Positions 16,426 through 24,760 of a stretch of 64,000 nucleotides of DNA are shown here, piece by piece. The DNA lies in assembly GCF_039534085.1 (NCBI RefSeq), contig NZ_BAAAUT010000036.1:16579-80578 (forward strand). The letters are read 5' to 3'. Each line of letters begins with the position of its first letter. Position 1 is the stretch's first letter. A program made the translations under genes and the position numbers. The notes below the pieces were generated by a model. That model searched no databases. It was not told the origin of the DNA and was given only the letters and a program-made list of their open reading frames with translations. The stretch is from Planomonospora_B alba. GTDB lineage: Bacteria; Actinomycetota; Actinomycetes; Streptosporangiales; Streptosporangiaceae.

Positions 16426-17613
16426 GTGCATGAGATCGGATGGCGGAGCCTGCTCGCCGACGCGCTGCTGGCGCTGGGCGTGGCGGCGGCCGGAGCGGCC
16501 GGGAGCTGGACGACCGCCGGTGACACGGGCGGCCACGGCCTGGTGCCGCACACGGCCGTGGAGGTGGCCTGCGGCGCGGCGCTGGTCCTGCGCCGCAGCC
16601 GCCCGGCGCCGCTGACGCTGGGCGTCGCCGCCGCGAGCCTGGCCGGCGGCGTGCCGCTGGCGCTGCCGTTCGCCGTGTACGCCCTCGCCTCCCGCGTCCG
16701 CGACCCGCGCCTGCTGTGGGGGGTCGCCGCCCTGACCGTGCTGGCCACCGGATGGGTCGCGGCGCGGTCCGACCCGTCGTGGGCCACGGCGCCGCCCGGA
16801 CCGGGCGCCGGGTGGGCCGTGACCGACTCCGGCCAGGACGGCTCCCCGTTCCAGCACCTGGCCGCGGCGGGCTCGATGGTGGCGGCCCCGCTCCTGCTCG
16901 GCCTGTACGTGCGCGCCCGCAGGGACCTCGCCGAGCGGGAGGGCGGCGCGCGGGTGGAGCGGGCGCGCACCGAGGAGCGGGCCCGGCTGGCGCGCGAGAT
17001 GCACGACGTGGTGACGCACCGGGTCAGCCTCATGGTGCTCCAGGCGGGGACGCTGCGGCTGCGCGCGCAGGCGGAGCGCATCCCCCCGGAGGAGGTCGCG
17101 TCGATCGCGGAGCAGATCCGGCAGACCGGTTCGCAGGCCCTGGACGAGCTGCGGGCCGTGGTCGGGGTGATGCGCTCGGGCGACGCGCTGGAGCGGGTGC
17201 CGCTGGCCCCACCCCCGGCCCTGCCCGACCTGCGCACCCTGGTGGAGGAGAACCGCGCCGCCGGGGTCGAGGTGGACCTCGTGGAGACGGGCGAACCGGT
17301 GGAGACGCCGCCGCCGGTCGGCAGGACCGCCTACCGGATCGTGCAGGAGGCGCTGACGAACGCCCGCAAGCACGCCCCCGGCGCCCCGGTCGCCGTGGAG
17401 GTCGACTCCGGGCCCGAGCGGATCCGCCTGCGCGTCGCCAACGGCCCGGCCCCGGCCGCCGCCCGGCACGACCCGCTGCCCGGCGGCGGCGCCGGGCTGC
17501 TCGGCCTGCGCGAGCGGGTCGCGCTCGTCGGCGGGACCCTGCGGACCCTGCCCACCCCGTCCGGCGGCTACGAGGTCCGCGCCGAGCTGCCCGTGCACGG
17601 GGGCGCCCCGTGA
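16426..17613 (+). CDS. Two-component sensor histidine kinase (NarL/DesK type)
   Basis: The 395-residue kinase has four to five N-terminal membrane helices (about 10-165), then a HisKA_3 dimerisation helix with phospho-acceptor His193 in LAREMHDVVTHRVSL, and an HATPase domain with N-box NARKHAPG and G-box GGGAGLLGLRER. There is no large extracellular sensor, so the membrane part probably senses envelope or membrane state. It overlaps the regulator by 4 bases (GTGA), so the two are translated together. Divergence from the secreted serine hydrolase makes that gene a candidate target. Confidence 0.93.
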   Translation: MHEIGWRSLLADALLALGVAAAGAAGSWTTAGDTGGHGLVPHTAVEVACGAALVLRRSRPAPLTLGVAAASLAGGVPLALPFAVYALASRVRDPRLLWGVAALTVLATGWVAARSDPSWATAPPGPGAGWAVTDSGQDGSPFQHLAAAGSMVAAPLLLGLYVRARRDLAEREGGARVERARTEERARLAREMHDVVTHRVSLMVLQAGTLRLRAQAERIPPEEVASIAEQIRQTGSQALDELRAVVGVMRSGDALERVPLAPPPALPDLRTLVEENRAAGVEVDLVETGEPVETPPPVGRTAYRIVQEALTNARKHAPGAPVAVEVDSGPERIRLRVANGPAPAAARHDPLPGGGAGLLGLRERVALVGGTLRTLPTPSGGYEVRAELPVHGGAP

Positions 17614-18263
17614 TCCGCGTCCTGCTCGTCGACGACGAGCGCATGGTCTGCGCCCACCTGCGCGCCCTGCTCGCCACCGCCGGGGACATCGAGGTGGTGG
17701 CCGAGGCCTACGACGGCGCCGAGGCGGTGGAGCAGGCGGTCACGCACCGGCCGGACGTCGTCCTGCTCGACGTGCGCATGCCCGTCGCGGACGGGCTGGT
17801 GGCCGCCGAGCGGCTGACCCGGCTGCCGCACCCGCCGAAGGTCATCATGCTGACCACGTTCGACCTGGACGAGTACGTGTACCGGGCGCTGCGCGCGGGC
17901 GCCGTGGGCTTCCTGCTCAAGGACACCCGGCCGGAGGACATCATCACCGTGGTCCGGGTGGTGGCCGCGGGCAACGCCATGCTGGCCCCGTCGGTGACCC
18001 GGCGGCTGATCGCCGAGTTCGCCCGGGGCGACGGCGGCGCGCGCGAGCGGGCCCGCCGGGCCGTCGCGGAGCTCACCGGACGGGAGCGGGACGTGCTGGC
18101 CGGTCTGGGCGAGGGCCTGTCCAACGCCGAGATCGCGGGTCGGCTGTACCTGGAGGAGACCACGGTCAAGGGATACGTCTCCCGGGTCCTGGCCAAGCTC
18201 GGTTGCGCCAACCGCACCCAGGCCGCGCTCGTCGCCCACGACGCCGGGCTCACCGCCCGCTGA
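17610..18263 (+). CDS. LuxR/NarL-family response regulator
   Basis: The 217-residue partner of the preceding kinase has a receiver domain (residues 1-120) with phospho-acceptor Asp54 in VVLLDVRMP, Thr in MLTTFDLDEYV and Lys in GFLLKDTRPEDI. Its C-terminal LuxR-type helix-turn-helix (LTGRERDVLAGLGEGLSNAEIA, region about 155-210) ends near GCANRTQAA. The GTG start lies inside the kinase stop. The DNA target is unknown. Confidence 0.95.
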   Translation: MIRVLLVDDERMVCAHLRALLATAGDIEVVAEAYDGAEAVEQAVTHRPDVVLLDVRMPVADGLVAAERLTRLPHPPKVIMLTTFDLDEYVYRALRAGAVGFLLKDTRPEDIITVVRVVAAGNAMLAPSVTRRLIAEFARGDGGARERARRAVAELTGRERDVLAGLGEGLSNAEIAGRLYLEETTVKGYVSRVLAKLGCANRTQAALVAHDAGLTAR

Positions 18264-18333
18264 GCCCGGCCCCGCGGGCCCGGGGCGGTGGCCGCCGCGA
18301 CGCCGCCGCGACGGCCCCGCCCCCCCGGGGCCC

Positions 18334-19437
18334 TCAGCCCTCGCGCTTGGGCAGGCGGCGGACCTTCAGGCCGCCGCCCCACCGGTCGATCGCCTCGTCG
18401 TCGGCGAACGCCAGCGCGCGCAGCATGTTGCCGCCGTCGGAGGCCTCGACCGCGCGGCGGAGCCGCCGCCGCATCGGCTCGGACAGCTTCGTGGTCCCGG
18501 CCTCGACGGTGTCGCCGTAGAAGGGCGCGAAGGCCACCCCGGCGAACCCGGTACGGCGCAGCAGCACCGGCATCGTCTCGGCCGAGTAGAACATCAGGTG
18601 GTTCTTGGTGAACCCGTTCCACTCGCTCCCGAACGCCTTCAGCTGCAGCGAGGCGGCGTTGACGGTGAGGATCATCAGCACCCCGCCCGGCGCGAGCAGG
18701 CTGCGGAAACGCCGGAAGTCCTCCAGCGGCCGGGGCAGGTGGGCCAGGACCGACCAGAGGGTGATCACGTCGAAGCCGCCCACCGCGATCTCCGGGACGT
18801 CCTCGGGGGCGCCGTGGTAGGCCCGCGCCCGGGTGAGCCTCCGGTTGGCCTCCACCACCGAGTCCGGCGACAGGTCGACCCCGGCCGCGTCGAACCCGCG
18901 CTGCTCGGCGAGCTCCAGGAAGAGCCCGGCCCCGCAGCCGAAGTCCAGCAGCCGCCGTCCCGCGCCCTCGGCGAAGACGGGGTGGAAGGCGTCCATGGTC
19001 AGCCGGTAGCGGCGCTGCCGGTCCGCGGCGTACTTGCCGGTCAGGAAGGCGCTGTAGTTGTCGGCGTACAGGTCGCCCAGGCGGTCGGGCCGGATGTTGG
19101 GGTTGCGGTAGAGGAACCCGCACGACGGGCAGCGCACCACGTGGTAGCTCCACCTGCCCTTGGGGTCGGCGGGCGTGAACAGCGGCTGCTGGCGGCTGTC
19201 GCCGCACAGGTGGCAGACGACGAACTCCTCCAGCTCGCCGAGCTTCGTGCGCTGCCGGTACTCCGCCAGCGTCATCAGCGGGGCCCGGCGCAGCCGCAGC
19301 CGCCACAGCGCCTGGCGCACGTGCCTCTCACCGGGCCGGACGTAGAGCCGCTGGCTCCACGGCACGTCGTCGTAGCGCGAGCCGTACACGGCTCGGTAGA
19401 GCACCCTCTTGACCGCTTTAATGGCATGTCCGTTCAC
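18334..19437 (-). CDS. Class I SAM-dependent methyltransferase with N-terminal zinc-ribbon-like motif
   Basis: The protein has 367 residues from the GTG at 19435-19437, which follows AGGGAC. An ATG at 19536 would add 33 residues, but that part has poor third-position GC and is probably leader. Four cysteines in VCHLCGDS and VRCPSCGFLY (about 75-110) look like a small zinc site, as in methyltransferases that act on sugars or polyketides. The SAM site is LLDFGCGAGLFLELAEQRG near 167, followed by GVDLSPDSV. The acceptor is unknown. It is divergent from the S9 peptidase across 120 bases. Confidence 0.85.
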   Translation of the reverse strand: MNGHAIKAVKRVLYRAVYGSRYDDVPWSQRLYVRPGERHVRQALWRLRLRRAPLMTLAEYRQRTKLGELEEFVVCHLCGDSRQQPLFTPADPKGRWSYHVVRCPSCGFLYRNPNIRPDRLGDLYADNYSAFLTGKYAADRQRRYRLTMDAFHPVFAEGAGRRLLDFGCGAGLFLELAEQRGFDAAGVDLSPDSVVEANRRLTRARAYHGAPEDVPEIAVGGFDVITLWSVLAHLPRPLEDFRRFRSLLAPGGVLMILTVNAASLQLKAFGSEWNGFTKNHLMFYSAETMPVLLRRTGFAGVAFAPFYGDTVEAGTTKLSEPMRRRLRRAVEASDGGNMLRALAFADDEAIDRWGGGLKVRRLPKREG

Positions 19438-19557
19438 CGGCGTTCCGTCCCTGAGCGTCACGGTTCCATCGATTCGGTGAACCGGTACCCGACGTGTGAT
19501 CGGGACAGACCCGGAAGCCGGTATAGCGTTCTTCATCGGGTGATAACGTCCCAGGCC

Positions 19558-21480
19558 ATGCGCCCAGAAGACCTCGCCCTGCTGCACGTTCCCGGCAGCG
19601 TGACCCTCCACGAAGACCTCCTGCTGGTCGACGTGGCCCACCCGGACCTGGAGGCGGACGCCTACCGGGGCGGCCTGTGGCGGATCCCGCCCCAGGGCCC
19701 GCCCGTCCCCTTCACCCACGGGGACCTCGACACCTCCCCCCGCATCTCGCCCGACGGCGCCTGGGTGGCCTTCCTGCGGGCCGCCGCGGGCGGGCGCCCG
19801 CAGCTGCACGTGATGCCCACCGGCGGGGGCGAACCCCGTGCGATCACCGACCTGCCGCTCGGCGCGGGCACGCCGGTCTGGGCGCCCGACTCGCGGCGGA
19901 TCGCGTTCACCGCCCGGGTCCCCGAGCCCGGCCGCTACGGCACCGAGGAGGGCGTGGAGGCGGCGGCCGAGGCGCCGCGCCGCATCACCGGTTTCCGCTA
20001 CCGCCGCGACGGCGTCGGGTTCATCCAGGACCGGCGGCTGGTGCTGTACGTCGTCAACGCGCTGGCGGAGATCCCCCAGCCGGTGGCGCTGACCGACGGC
20101 CGCTACGACGTCGAGGACCCCTGCTGGTACGGCGAGGAGCACCTGCTGGTCTCGGCCCCGCGCGACCTGGACCCCGAGAGCCTGCACACCGACCTGTACG
20201 CGGTGCCCGCGCTCGGCGGGGAACCGGTCCTGGCGGTGCGCAGCGCCGGTTCGGCGGGCCACCCCGCCGTCCTGCCCGGCGGCGACGTGGTCTATCTCGG
20301 CACCGAGTTCTCCGGGATCCACGCGGTGGCCCGCAACACCGGGCTCTACCGCGCCTCCCCGGCCGCCCTCGCCTCCGCCGCCTCCTCGCGGGCCGGCGGC
20401 GGGCCCGCGACCGGCACGCGGCTGACCGAGGAGGAGTCGGTGGACTGCGAGTCGCTGCCGCCGCTGCCGGCCGAGGGCGGCGTCCTGGTCGCGGTCCGGG
20501 TGCGCGGCGCGATCGAGCTGCGCCTGGTGCCCCTCGACTCCGCCGGCACGCCGCTGGGCAAGCTGCCGGTCGTGCTGGGCGAGCGGGGATGCGTCAAGGC
20601 GTTCGCGGCCTTCGGCGGGCGGACCGTCGCGGTGGTCTCCACGCCCGAGCACCCCGGTCAGGTCGTCGAGGCCGACCGGACGCTCGCCGACTTCTGCGGG
20701 CCGCTCCCCGGGGTCCGGCCGCTGAGGGAGATCACCGCCGTCGCCCCCGACGGCTATCCGGTGCACGGCTGGATCGCCCTGCCCGAGGGCGAGGGACCGC
20801 ACCCGGTCCTGCTGAACGTGCACGGCGGACCGTTCCACCAGCACGGCTGGGGCTTCCTCGACGAGACCCAGGTCTACGCCGCCGCCGGCTACGCGGTGGT
20901 CCTGCCCAACCCCCGGGGCTCGGCCGGGTACGGCCAGGCGCACGGCCGGTCCGTGATCGGCGCGCTCGGCACGGTCGACGCCGACGACGTGCTGGCCCTG
21001 CTGGACGCGGCGCTGGCCCTGCCGGAGTGCGACGCCGGGCGGGTGGGCGTGATGGGCGGCTCCTACGGCGGGTTCATGACCAGCTGGCTGGCCGCCCACC
21101 ACGGGGAGCGCTTCCGCGCCGCCTGGAGCGAGCGCGCGGTCAACGCCTGGGACTCCTTCACCGGTTCCTCCGACATCGGCTGGTACTTCGCCGAGGCCTA
21201 CTGCGGGCCGGACGCCGGGACGCAGCGCGCGATGAGCCCGCTCCACCACGCCGACCGGATCCGGCTGCCGTTCGCGGTGGTGCACTCGGAGGAGGACTGG
21301 CGCTGCCCGGTCGAGCAGGCCCAGCGGATGTACGTCGCCCTGCGCCGCAACGGCGTGCCCGCCGAGTTCCTGCTCTTCCCCGGCGAGGGTCACGAGCTGA
21401 GCCGCAGCGGCCGGCCCCGGCACCGCCTGCAGCGCTTCGAGGCCGTCCTGGAGTGGTGGTCCCGCCACCTGACCGCCTAG
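19558..21480 (+). CDS. S9 family serine peptidase (prolyl oligopeptidase/acylaminoacyl peptidase type)
   Basis: The 640-residue enzyme has an N-terminal beta-propeller (about 1-370, with TolB-like phrases such as SPRISPDGAWVAFLR and APDSRRIAFTAR) and a C-terminal alpha/beta hydrolase domain. The triad is Ser502 in GGSYGGF, Asp580 in HSEEDWRCP and His612 in GEGHELS. No signal peptide is present, so it works in the cytoplasm on short peptides. The start is the ATG at 19558. The size and the motif order are normal for the family. Confidence 0.93.
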   Translation: MRPEDLALLHVPGSVTLHEDLLLVDVAHPDLEADAYRGGLWRIPPQGPPVPFTHGDLDTSPRISPDGAWVAFLRAAAGGRPQLHVMPTGGGEPRAITDLPLGAGTPVWAPDSRRIAFTARVPEPGRYGTEEGVEAAAEAPRRITGFRYRRDGVGFIQDRRLVLYVVNALAEIPQPVALTDGRYDVEDPCWYGEEHLLVSAPRDLDPESLHTDLYAVPALGGEPVLAVRSAGSAGHPAVLPGGDVVYLGTEFSGIHAVARNTGLYRASPAALASAASSRAGGGPATGTRLTEEESVDCESLPPLPAEGGVLVAVRVRGAIELRLVPLDSAGTPLGKLPVVLGERGCVKAFAAFGGRTVAVVSTPEHPGQVVEADRTLADFCGPLPGVRPLREITAVAPDGYPVHGWIALPEGEGPHPVLLNVHGGPFHQHGWGFLDETQVYAAAGYAVVLPNPRGSAGYGQAHGRSVIGALGTVDADDVLALLDAALALPECDAGRVGVMGGSYGGFMTSWLAAHHGERFRAAWSERAVNAWDSFTGSSDIGWYFAEAYCGPDAGTQRAMSPLHHADRIRLPFAVVHSEEDWRCPVEQAQRMYVALRRNGVPAEFLLFPGEGHELSRSGRPRHRLQRFEAVLEWWSRHLTA

Positions 21481-21481
21481 C

Positions 21482-21502
21482 GCGGGGCCCGCGAGGCCCC
21501 GC
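21482..21502. terminator. Hairpin between the S9 peptidase and the MBL gene
   Basis: Stem GCGGGGCC/GGCCCCGC with a CGCGA loop starts 1 base after the peptidase stop. It lies between two convergent genes. Confidence 0.55.
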
Positions 21503-21545
21503 CGCCCGACCGATCGGCGGGAGCGTGCGGGCCGGCCCGGCGCGG

Positions 21546-22484
21546 TCACGCCAGGCAGGTCAGCGGCCTGCCCCCGTTGTAGTCGATCATCTCCAGGACC
21601 GCGGTGACCAGGTCGATCGGCTCTCCCGGGGGCAGGCCGTCCAGCTCGGCGTAGGCCCGGTGCAGGTTGCCGACGATGCGCTCGGGATCGAGCAGGGCGC
21701 CGTACTCCCCGAGGTCGGTCCCGCGCGCCGCCTCCAGCGGCGACAGCCCGGCCGCGCGGCCGCGCTCGGCGGTCTCCCACACGAAGCGCAGGTAGCCCCG
21801 GACCCGGTCGATCACCTCCGGCCCGCAGACCGCCCCGTGGCCGGGCACGATCGTCTCCGCGCCCAGGGCCTGGATCTCGTCGAGCGCCCGCAGCGCCCCG
21901 CGCACCGAGCCCATCATGACGAAGGGGGTGCCCCCGTTGAAGAGCAGGTCGCCGGAGAACAGCAGCCGGCGCTCCGGGATCCACACGATCGAGTCGTTGG
22001 TCGTGTGCGCGGGGACGCCGATGTGCCGGACCTCGCACCGCAGGTCGCCCGCGTGGACCGTCACCCGGTCGGTGTAGGTAAGGAACGGCGGGCAGGCCTC
22101 GAGGTCCCCCCACTCCACCTCGGTCCAGGCCATGCCGAGGTAGGACGGGATGCCCTCGGCGAGGATCGCCTCGCGGGTCTTCTCGTGCCCGACGATCGTC
22201 GCCTCGGGGAAGGCGGAGTTGCCGAAGGTGTGGTCGCCGTGGTGGTGGGTGTTGACCAGCGTGGTGACCGGGCGGTCGGTGACCGACCTGATCGCCTCCC
22301 GGTAGGCCAGGGTCCGCCGCTCGGTGGAGCAGGAGTCCACGCTGATGACGCCGCGCGGCCCCACGAGGAAGCCGGTGTTGTTGATCCACCAGCTCCCGTC
22401 GGGCTGGACGTAGGCGTAGACGCCGTCGGAGACCTCCTCGACGCGGGGCGGCGGGAGGGGGTGGTCGTGCCTGGATGAGCTCAT
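21546..22484 (-). CDS. Metallo-beta-lactamase-fold hydrolase, last gene of the rsbQ-rsbP operon
   Basis: The 312-residue protein carries the metal motif THHHGDH (His80, His82, Asp84, His85). Later ligands are visible: His in IGVPAHTTND, Asp in LLFSGDLLF and His in IVPGHGAV. It therefore should bind two metal ions and hydrolyse an ester, lactone or thioester. There is no signal peptide. The C-terminal 80 residues are helical (GYLRFVWETAERGRA). It starts 32 bases after the RsbP-like gene on the same strand, so it is very likely co-transcribed. The substrate is unknown. It may act on the small molecule sensed or processed by the RsbQ-like protein, which is inference. Confidence 0.92.
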   Translation of the reverse strand: MSSSRHDHPLPPPRVEEVSDGVYAYVQPDGSWWINNTGFLVGPRGVISVDSCSTERRTLAYREAIRSVTDRPVTTLVNTHHHGDHTFGNSAFPEATIVGHEKTREAILAEGIPSYLGMAWTEVEWGDLEACPPFLTYTDRVTVHAGDLRCEVRHIGVPAHTTNDSIVWIPERRLLFSGDLLFNGGTPFVMMGSVRGALRALDEIQALGAETIVPGHGAVCGPEVIDRVRGYLRFVWETAERGRAAGLSPLEAARGTDLGEYGALLDPERIVGNLHRAYAELDGLPPGEPIDLVTAVLEMIDYNGGRPLTCLA

Positions 22485-22516
22485 GATCTCGATTGTCGGG
22501 CCTGCCGGGCCCCCGG

Positions 22517-23731
22517 TCACCGGGATCGCGGGGCCCGGTCCGGCACCCGCACGACGAGGACGGCGATGTCGTCGCTCGGCAGCCCCGACTGGAACGCCAC
22601 CACCTCCTCCACGAGCCGGGTGGCGATGCCCGCCGCGTCCGCGCCCCGGGCCGCCTCCAGCGAGCGCGCCAGCCGCTCCTCGCCGAACATCCCCTCCTCG
22701 GCGCGTCCCTCGGTGATCCCGTCGGTGTAGAACAGCAGCGCGTCCCCCGGGGAGAGCTCCACCTCGGTCTCGTGCAGCCGCGGGTCGGCGAAGACGCCCA
22801 TCAGGTCCCCGGGGCGGCCCACCGCCTCCGTCCCGCCCTCCCGCAGGACCCGCAGGGGCGGCGGGTGCCCGCCGAGGGCCAGGGCCAGGCGGGCCCGTCC
22901 CTGCCCGGTCTGCCGGATCCAGGCGTAGGCCGCGGTCAGGAAGCGGCCGCCGCGCTCGCGCAGGAGCGCCTGGTTGAGCACGGAGAGCACCTGGCCGGGC
23001 CGGGGCTCCCCCATGGCCGCGGCGCGCAGCGTGTACCGGGCCAGGCTGGTGACGACCGCCGCGCGGGCGCCCTTGCCGCACACGTCCCCGAGGGAGAGCC
23101 CCCAGCCGTGCGGGGTCTCGAACAGGTCGTAGAAGTCGCCGCCCACCTCGTCCCCGTGCCCGGCGGGCCGGTACACGCCCGCGACGTCCAGGCCGGGGAC
23201 CTCCGGCAGCGCCGACGGCACGAAGCTCGCCTGCAGGATGTGGGCGAGCTGCCGCGCCTCGGCCTCGGAGCGCTCGGCCCGCCGCCGCTCGTGCAGCAGC
23301 TCCCGCTCGTAGCGCCTGCGGTCGGCCGCCGCGACGGCGGAGAGCCGGATGACCGCCGGCCGCCCTCCGGCGGCCGCCTTCAGCACCCCGTTGAGCAGGA
23401 CCGGGATCCGGCTGCCGTCTGCGTGCTTCAGCTCGACCGCGATCTCCCGGACCTCGCCCTGCATCACGAGCAGGGGTGCGAAGTGGGTCTCGTAGAAGAT
23501 GCGGTCGCCCACCGGCAGGAGGGCGTGGATGCGCGTCCGGCCGACCAGGTCGGCGCGGGTGTAGCCGGTCATGGCGAGGAAGGTGGCGTTGGCCCGGACG
23601 ACCGTGCCGTCCGTGAGCGTGGACAGGTAGCCGAACGGCGCGTTCTCGTACAGGTCCTCGAAGTCGTCCTCGACGGGACCGGTCGGCGGCGTGCCGCCCG
23701 CGCGGGTGGCGGTCTCGTCCGGCTGGGCCAC
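22517..23731 (-). CDS. rsbP: PAS-PP2C serine phosphatase, RsbP-like
   Basis: The 404-residue protein has a PAS domain (about 22-140, DLYENAPFGYLSTLTDGTVV), a linker coiled coil (RRRYERELLHERRRAERSEA) and a SpoIIE-type PP2C phosphatase domain (about 180-400). Metal-binding Asp residues are in GDEVGGDFYDL, LGDVCGKG and the C-terminal SDDIAVLVV. This is the arrangement of Bacillus RsbP, which dephosphorylates the anti-anti-sigma factor RsbV under energy stress. The GTG start at 23731 has GGAGGACC upstream and lies 22 bases after the RsbQ-like gene. No RsbV or RsbW gene is in the window, so its target lies elsewhere. Confidence 0.9.
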   Translation of the reverse strand: MAQPDETATRAGGTPPTGPVEDDFEDLYENAPFGYLSTLTDGTVVRANATFLAMTGYTRADLVGRTRIHALLPVGDRIFYETHFAPLLVMQGEVREIAVELKHADGSRIPVLLNGVLKAAAGGRPAVIRLSAVAAADRRRYERELLHERRRAERSEAEARQLAHILQASFVPSALPEVPGLDVAGVYRPAGHGDEVGGDFYDLFETPHGWGLSLGDVCGKGARAAVVTSLARYTLRAAAMGEPRPGQVLSVLNQALLRERGGRFLTAAYAWIRQTGQGRARLALALGGHPPPLRVLREGGTEAVGRPGDLMGVFADPRLHETEVELSPGDALLFYTDGITEGRAEEGMFGEERLARSLEAARGADAAGIATRLVEEVVAFQSGLPSDDIAVLVVRVPDRAPRSR

Positions 23732-23753
23732 GGGAGAGGTCCTCCGTCCCCGC

Positions 23754-24551
23754 TCAGTCCCGCAGGAAGGAGCGGATCGCCTCGACGGTCTCCTCCGGGG
23801 CGCTCAGGTTGGGGCAGTGGCCGGTCGCCTTCATGAGGACCAGCTCGCTGCCCGGGATCGCCCGGTGGACGTACTCCCCCACCTGCCGGGGGGCGATCAC
23901 GTCCTCGGAGCACTGCAGGACGAGCGTGCGGGCCCGCACCCGCCGCAGGTCGTCCCGGTTGTCCGACAGGAAGGTCGCCCGCGCGAACCGCCGGGCGATG
24001 GCGGGGTCGGTGCGGCAGAAGCTGTTGGTCAGCTCCTCCCCCAGCTCGGGGCGGTCCGGGTTCCCCATGATCATCGGGGCCATCGCGCCGGACCAGCCGA
24101 GGTAGTTGCTGTCGAGCGATTCGAGCAGCTCGTCGATGTCCTGCCGGCTGAATCCGCCGACGTAGTCGCCGTCGTCGATGTAGCAGGGCGACGGACCCAC
24201 CAGCACCAGCCGCTCGAAGCGCTCCGGCTCCTCGTTCGCGGCGAGGACGCCGATCATCGCTGCGACCGAGTGGCCGACGAACACGGCCTGCTCGATGTCC
24301 AGTTCGCGGCAGATCTCCAGCAGGTCGCGGGCGTAGCCGTCCAGGGAGGAGTGGCGCTCGGCGGAGTAGCTCGCCAGGTCGGAGCCGCCGTAGCCCAGGT
24401 GGTCGAAGAGCACGATGCGGTGGTCGTCGGCGAAGGCGGGGGCGACGAACCGCCACATGCTCTGGTCGCACCCGAATCCATGAGAAAAGACAATGGTTTT
24501 TCCAGAAAGATTACCGGATATGGTGACGTTGTTACGGGCCAGAACATCCAC
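23754..24551 (-). CDS. rsbQ: RsbQ-like alpha/beta hydrolase
   Basis: The 265-residue protein matches Bacillus RsbQ (269 residues) along its whole length in my memory of that sequence: FSHGFGCDQSMWRFVAPAF, VGHSVAAMIG, VGPSPCYIDDGDYVGGF and FLSDNRDDL have close counterparts. The triad is Ser95, Asp217 and His245, almost the same numbers as in RsbQ. RsbQ activates RsbP under energy stress and is related to plant strigolactone and karrikin receptors; its ligand is not settled. The GTG start at 24551 is supported by homology. The first 26 codons are unusually rich in A and T at third positions compared with the rest of the gene. Confidence 0.9.
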   Translation of the reverse strand: MDVLARNNVTISGNLSGKTIVFSHGFGCDQSMWRFVAPAFADDHRIVLFDHLGYGGSDLASYSAERHSSLDGYARDLLEICRELDIEQAVFVGHSVAAMIGVLAANEEPERFERLVLVGPSPCYIDDGDYVGGFSRQDIDELLESLDSNYLGWSGAMAPMIMGNPDRPELGEELTNSFCRTDPAIARRFARATFLSDNRDDLRRVRARTLVLQCSEDVIAPRQVGEYVHRAIPGSELVLMKATGHCPNLSAPEETVEAIRSFLRD

Positions 24552-24760
24552 TGCCGCAGACCGCCTTTTCCACAAAAACCAAAACCAAATTGTGTTCGGA
24601 GCATATCCTGCCCCGGGAGGGGCCCGGACGCCGCATCGCCGCGGCCCCGCCCCCTGCCCCGTCCCGGCTCCGGCGAACCGGGCGGCGGCCCGGCCCGTTC
24701 CCGCCCCGCGGGGTCCTCCCCGGCGGAGCAGGCAGAACACCCGGCAGAACAGGAGCCGCC
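24552..24760. promoter_or_regulatory. Shared divergent promoter region of rsbQ and the copper-enzyme lipoprotein
   Basis: The 209 bases contain the most A/T-rich patch of the region (about 24560-24610, with ACAAAAACC and CAAATTGTG). It must drive both genes. I looked for a sigma-B-like GTTT...GGGTA pattern toward rsbQ and did not find a convincing one. Confidence 0.4.

Noticed and set aside
18334..22389. A 1351-codon open frame that would fuse the methyltransferase with the MBL gene region
   Set aside because: The middle part is antisense to the S9 peptidase. The methyltransferase has its own start near 19437, and the MBL gene is read in another part of the strand.
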